A stretch of DNA of 64,000 nucleotides. Source: Paraphoma chrysanthemicola. Taxonomy: Eukaryota; Ascomycota; Dothideomycetes; Pleosporales; Phaeosphaeriaceae. Shown piece after piece: positions 61,344-64,000 of this stretch; within the stretch, counting starts at the first letter, position 1; every line of letters starts with the position of its first letter. The DNA lies in NCBI GenBank assembly GCA_020744225.1, contig JAGMWG010000003.1, positions 248,001 to 312,000 on the forward strand, in the 5' to 3' direction. Both the position numbers and the translations under genes were made by a program. Under the pieces are notes generated by a model that was not told the DNA's origin, made no database searches, and saw only the letters and a program-made list of their open reading frames with translations.

Positions 61344-61961
61344 ATGCTCTTTCGCCTACTTTCTCTTGTCTCGGTGTTGCACTACGCAACTGCCAACCCT
61401 ACGCCGAACGATGATCATGCTCGTGCCGCCGCTGAAGTCGGTCGAGCGATCGTCACAAACCAATGCGATGCACCGCTCTACCTATGGTCTGTGGGGAGCT
61501 CCATCGGCCCCCAACAAGTCATCAACAAAGACCAAGCCTACAGCGAACTTTTCCGTCGTGACCCTGTTTCAGGCGGTATCGCGCTCAAAATCACCGCCGT
61601 CCCGGATGGGCTCTTCCAACCGAACGTCAGCCAGACCATTTTCGCATACAACTTGGACCAGGCCACCAACACGATCTGGTACGATATGAGTGATGTCTTT
61701 GGCGATGGGTTCGTAGGTCGGAGGATGACCGTCAAGCCGACCGATCCGAATTGCCAGAGCATCGAGTGGCCTTTCGGACGACCGCCGGCGGGTAGTCAGG
61801 TGAAGAATTGTCAGGGAAAGACGAATTTGGAGCTCACTTTCTGCACGGGGCATTGCTTGCCGAGTTGGAGTCCTTGTGGAAATAGTGCGCCAGGAGATAA
61901 TCGTGTGTGCTGCACGCATTGCATTGGCAGTCATCATTGTGTGGCAGCGCCGAATGTCTGA
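61344..61961 (+). CDS. Secreted BYS1-family protein, 205 aa
   Basis: A single exon with a clear signal peptide (MLFRLLSLVSVLHYATA, cleavage expected near residue 17-18). The mature part has the BYS1 (Blastomyces yeast-phase-specific) pattern: GRAIVTNQCDAPLYLWSVGS, a central SGGIALKITAVPDGLF, QTIFAYNLD and WYDMSDVFGDGFVGRR. The family adopts a thaumatin-like small beta fold. The C-terminal 50 residues are Cys-rich (KNCQGK, TFCTGHC, SPCG, VCCTHC, HHCV), so several disulfides are likely. Such proteins are secreted and often abundant in dimorphic or plant-associated fungi; a role at the host or cell-wall interface is plausible but not shown. Confidence 0.85.
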   Translation: MLFRLLSLVSVLHYATANPTPNDDHARAAAEVGRAIVTNQCDAPLYLWSVGSSIGPQQVINKDQAYSELFRRDPVSGGIALKITAVPDGLFQPNVSQTIFAYNLDQATNTIWYDMSDVFGDGFVGRRMTVKPTDPNCQSIEWPFGRPPAGSQVKNCQGKTNLELTFCTGHCLPSWSPCGNSAPGDNRVCCTHCIGSHHCVAAPNV

Positions 61962-62605
61962 GACTTGATGATTGATCTTGGAGATCATGATGAAAGATGG
62001 AGTTCCTCGCTTCCACAATATGTAATGCTGGCTATTTTGGTATACATGGTGTACCGTAGTGTTGAAACTGCTACCAACCCTGTGCTCCGTTCTTCCTCGA
62101 ATCCCATGTAGATTTCTCGACTCTTACATAAAAGCAGCAAAATCTCAAAAGCGATAGGGTGGATTCGAGAATCTAAGCCCACTGTTTGTATAAACACCAA
62201 TGAGTTTTCACCTTGAGTGGCCAAAAGATGGGACCACTCAGTCAGGACCAACGATTTCATCACAATGAGACTTACGAGACTACGACTAATTGTACAAATG
62301 TGTGTGGTGTGTAGTTACACATCATCTCCGCAAACCGGCTTTGCTAACGGGAACAATGAAAAGCAGTGGATGGTCCTGCATCGTAGCTTGCACTTTCTTT
62401 GTCCCAAAACAACTCGAGGGTTGCTTTGTATGTCGCCGCCTTGTAGAACTGTTTCGCATTGTTACATTTGTACATTTAAACCAGTGTAGTCCCATACAAA
62501 GCCTATTGGATGAGGCAGTTCTCAGCAGTTGGAATCACCTAGCTCCATCAGAATTCGTAGTCACTCTTCTCCTGGTAACACTAATAATTTGTTTAAATTG
62601 TCCAC
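61962..62605. other. Intergenic region, nothing recognised
   Basis: This 644-bp stretch, partly AT-rich, lies between the BYS1-family and 2EXR-type genes on plus. Small frames are not supported. Confidence 0.4.
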
Positions 62606-63613
62606 ATGGCCATCACATTCGAACTTGATCATAAGCAAAAGTCCCTCTTGATCGCTACTATTGCCATCTTCACATCTTTCGCAGCCGCAGCGTACTCGAA
62701 TAGAACCCATGCCTCCCAGCATGCCGCAAATGTTCAGCCAATCCGCCTACTTCAGCGGGATGGTGATCAGGATAGCTGTCGCCAACAACAAATGCAAATT
62801 ACTCGTTACCACCCTCGATCTGGCTCACCCTGTCGCCCTAGCCGACTCCGACAATTCCGCAAATTTGCCCTTCTGCCCGTGGAAATTCGCGAAATAATTT
62901 ACGAACATGCAATGCGACAAGGGGGTACTTTCGCACTTCCAATCGTGCCGGCTTCGTCAGCAAAACCTGAGAAGCACAGCATTCTGACACAATGTCTCCC
63001 AGCTCTGTGCTATACAAGTCGAAACGAGCGCGCGATAGGTATCTCTGTATTTGTGCGAAATGCGGCATTCCAGCTGTATCGCGAGGGTGATGCGGAAATC
63101 CTGGCATGCTGGCTGGAGCTCATGAGCAATGGCTATGATTTTCGATCGATCAGGCAGATGGATATTTTCCACTCACCGCAAACACGACTCACGGGATTAC
63201 GATACGATGTCGACTTAGTCAAGAGGTGTCCTGGCTTGCGCAAGGTTACGATTACATTGCCTCTGGAAAGGCTATGTATAAGCCGGCCTTCCAGATCTCG
63301 TCCTGGGGTGAAGTACGTGCGAGCTTGCACCTACTCCGAGATCTTGTCGAGATTTCAGTTCGCCGGCATCCTTGAATGCAGCAGTCTGAGGAAGCTTACA
63401 GTCTTAGTTTCAAGCAACTTATCGCTTGAAGAAATGATGCGTGCCACACCCGTGCAAGTCTATGATAATGTACTTCTGTTACTGTCTCTGATGGAGCGAG
63501 GTTTCGAAAAGCGACATGGGAGGCGAATCGTCATGATCATGGCATGGTCGGACAAGAAGAACAAGATCTTCCATCAACTTTGGGTTGGCGGTGGTAGAGG
63601 AGTTGGGGCTTGA
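62606..63613 (+). CDS. 2EXR/F-box-like domain protein with N-terminal hydrophobic segment, 335 aa
   Basis: Single exon from the ATG at 62606. A hydrophobic stretch at about residues 14-30 (LLIATIAIFTSFAAAAY) could be a membrane anchor or signal sequence. The recognisable part begins near residue 84: RKFALLPVEIREIIYEHAM, the opening motif of the fungal 2EXR/F-box-like family, followed about 40 residues later by LPALCYTSRNERAIGISVFVRN, which matches the usual 'all the leaders in the hamlet rebelled' type Leu/Ser/Arg pattern of that family. The remainder contains the LRKVTITLPLERL and SSLRKLTVLVSS segments typical of its C-terminal beta region. The biochemical role of this family is unknown. The basic C-terminus ends in a Gly-rich tail. 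Confidence 0.65.
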   Translation: MAITFELDHKQKSLLIATIAIFTSFAAAAYSNRTHASQHAANVQPIRLLQRDGDQDSCRQQQMQITRYHPRSGSPCRPSRLRQFRKFALLPVEIREIIYEHAMRQGGTFALPIVPASSAKPEKHSILTQCLPALCYTSRNERAIGISVFVRNAAFQLYREGDAEILACWLELMSNGYDFRSIRQMDIFHSPQTRLTGLRYDVDLVKRCPGLRKVTITLPLERLCISRPSRSRPGVKYVRACTYSEILSRFQFAGILECSSLRKLTVLVSSNLSLEEMMRATPVQVYDNVLLLLSLMERGFEKRHGRRIVMIMAWSDKKNKIFHQLWVGGGRGVGA

Positions 63614-64000
63614 ATGTATATCGAGAAAGTGTACCATTTCGTTCCCATCTTTAGCTCGTGTCTCACCACTATACTAATCACTATACTAACGCTGAATCGC
63701 ACCTTTTACTTTCATCACAATAGAAAAGAGAAGTGCTCTATCATCAATAGCTTATATAGTATCAGATACAAAACAAGAGTAAGTAAGAGTTTTAAATATA
63801 AGTAAATCGTAAACAGTACTAAACATAATTACTACTAAAACTGCGTAAGCTATAGCTAATTGGTCGAAAGATTAGAAAAAAACAGCAAAGTTCGCTAACA
63901 AGCGCGCGCGCCGCGTTCAAAATCTTACCCCTCTTCTCTACCCAAGTCACGACAGAACCGGGAACAAGGCCCGCCAGCTGCAACCTGGATCGCGACCTCA
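63614..64000. other. AT-rich right edge with short tandem repeat
   Basis: From about 63660 to 63880 the sequence is AT-rich with many TpA steps and almost no CpG, then becomes GC-rich near 63900. An 11-base unit CACTATACTAA occurs at 63667-63677 and again at 63679-63689. No gene is supported. The composition suggests the margin of a RIP-affected or transposon-derived block beyond the window. Confidence 0.45.

Overview
The window looks like nuclear DNA of a filamentous ascomycete, most likely Pleosporales (Dothideomycetes). The evidence is many short GT-AG introns (mostly 46-68 bp), fungal protein families (F-box and 2EXR-type proteins, a BYS1-family secreted protein, a TmpA-like membrane flavoprotein, an ABCC transporter, a TDT/Mae1-type transporter) and a very large nonribosomal peptide synthetase (NRPS). 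I saw no bacterial or organellar features, CRISPR, rRNA or convincing tRNA. All exon models were built by hand from splice sites, reading-frame phase and family motifs.

Layout. 0.35-6.4 kb: a small hypothetical gene, two adjacent F-box-like genes and an alpha/beta hydrolase, all on the minus strand. 6.4-10.1 kb: no confident gene. 10.1-12.0 kb: a seven-exon TmpA-like gene on plus. 12.0-13.8 kb: only orphan coding-like scraps. 13.8-21.9 kb (minus): an O-methyltransferase, a 1,253-aa low-complexity protein and an MFS transporter. 23.6-24.9 kb (plus): an unrecognised four-exon gene. 25.3-30.6 kb (minus): a 16-exon, 1,498-aa ABCC transporter. 34.2-56.2 kb (plus): the NRPS, about 7,195 aa. 56.4-57.4 kb (minus): two small Cys-rich proteins. 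57.6-60.5 kb: divergent TDT transporter and catalase-like genes. 61.3-63.6 kb (plus): a BYS1-family secreted protein and a 2EXR/F-box-like protein. The right edge is AT-rich and TpA-rich.

The NRPS dominates the window. Its domain order reads T-E-C-A-T-C-A-T-E-C-A-T-C-A-T-E-C-T-C-T. It begins with a carrier and an epimerase but no adenylation domain. It contains a doubled C-A-T-C-A-T-E block. Its penultimate C-T unit has no A domain, and its last carrier lacks the phosphopantetheine serine. From memory this order is that of the Pleosporales NPS4 (Cochliobolus) / AbNPS2 (Alternaria) group, linked to conidial surface properties. If so, the odd start is a conserved trait and not local damage.

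The ABCC transporter lies head-to-head with the NRPS across about 3.5 kb without a confident gene and is the best candidate exporter of the product. The O-methyltransferase and MFS transporter are 13-20 kb away, behind unrelated-looking genes, so membership of the same pathway is only possible. No pathway-specific transcription factor was seen.
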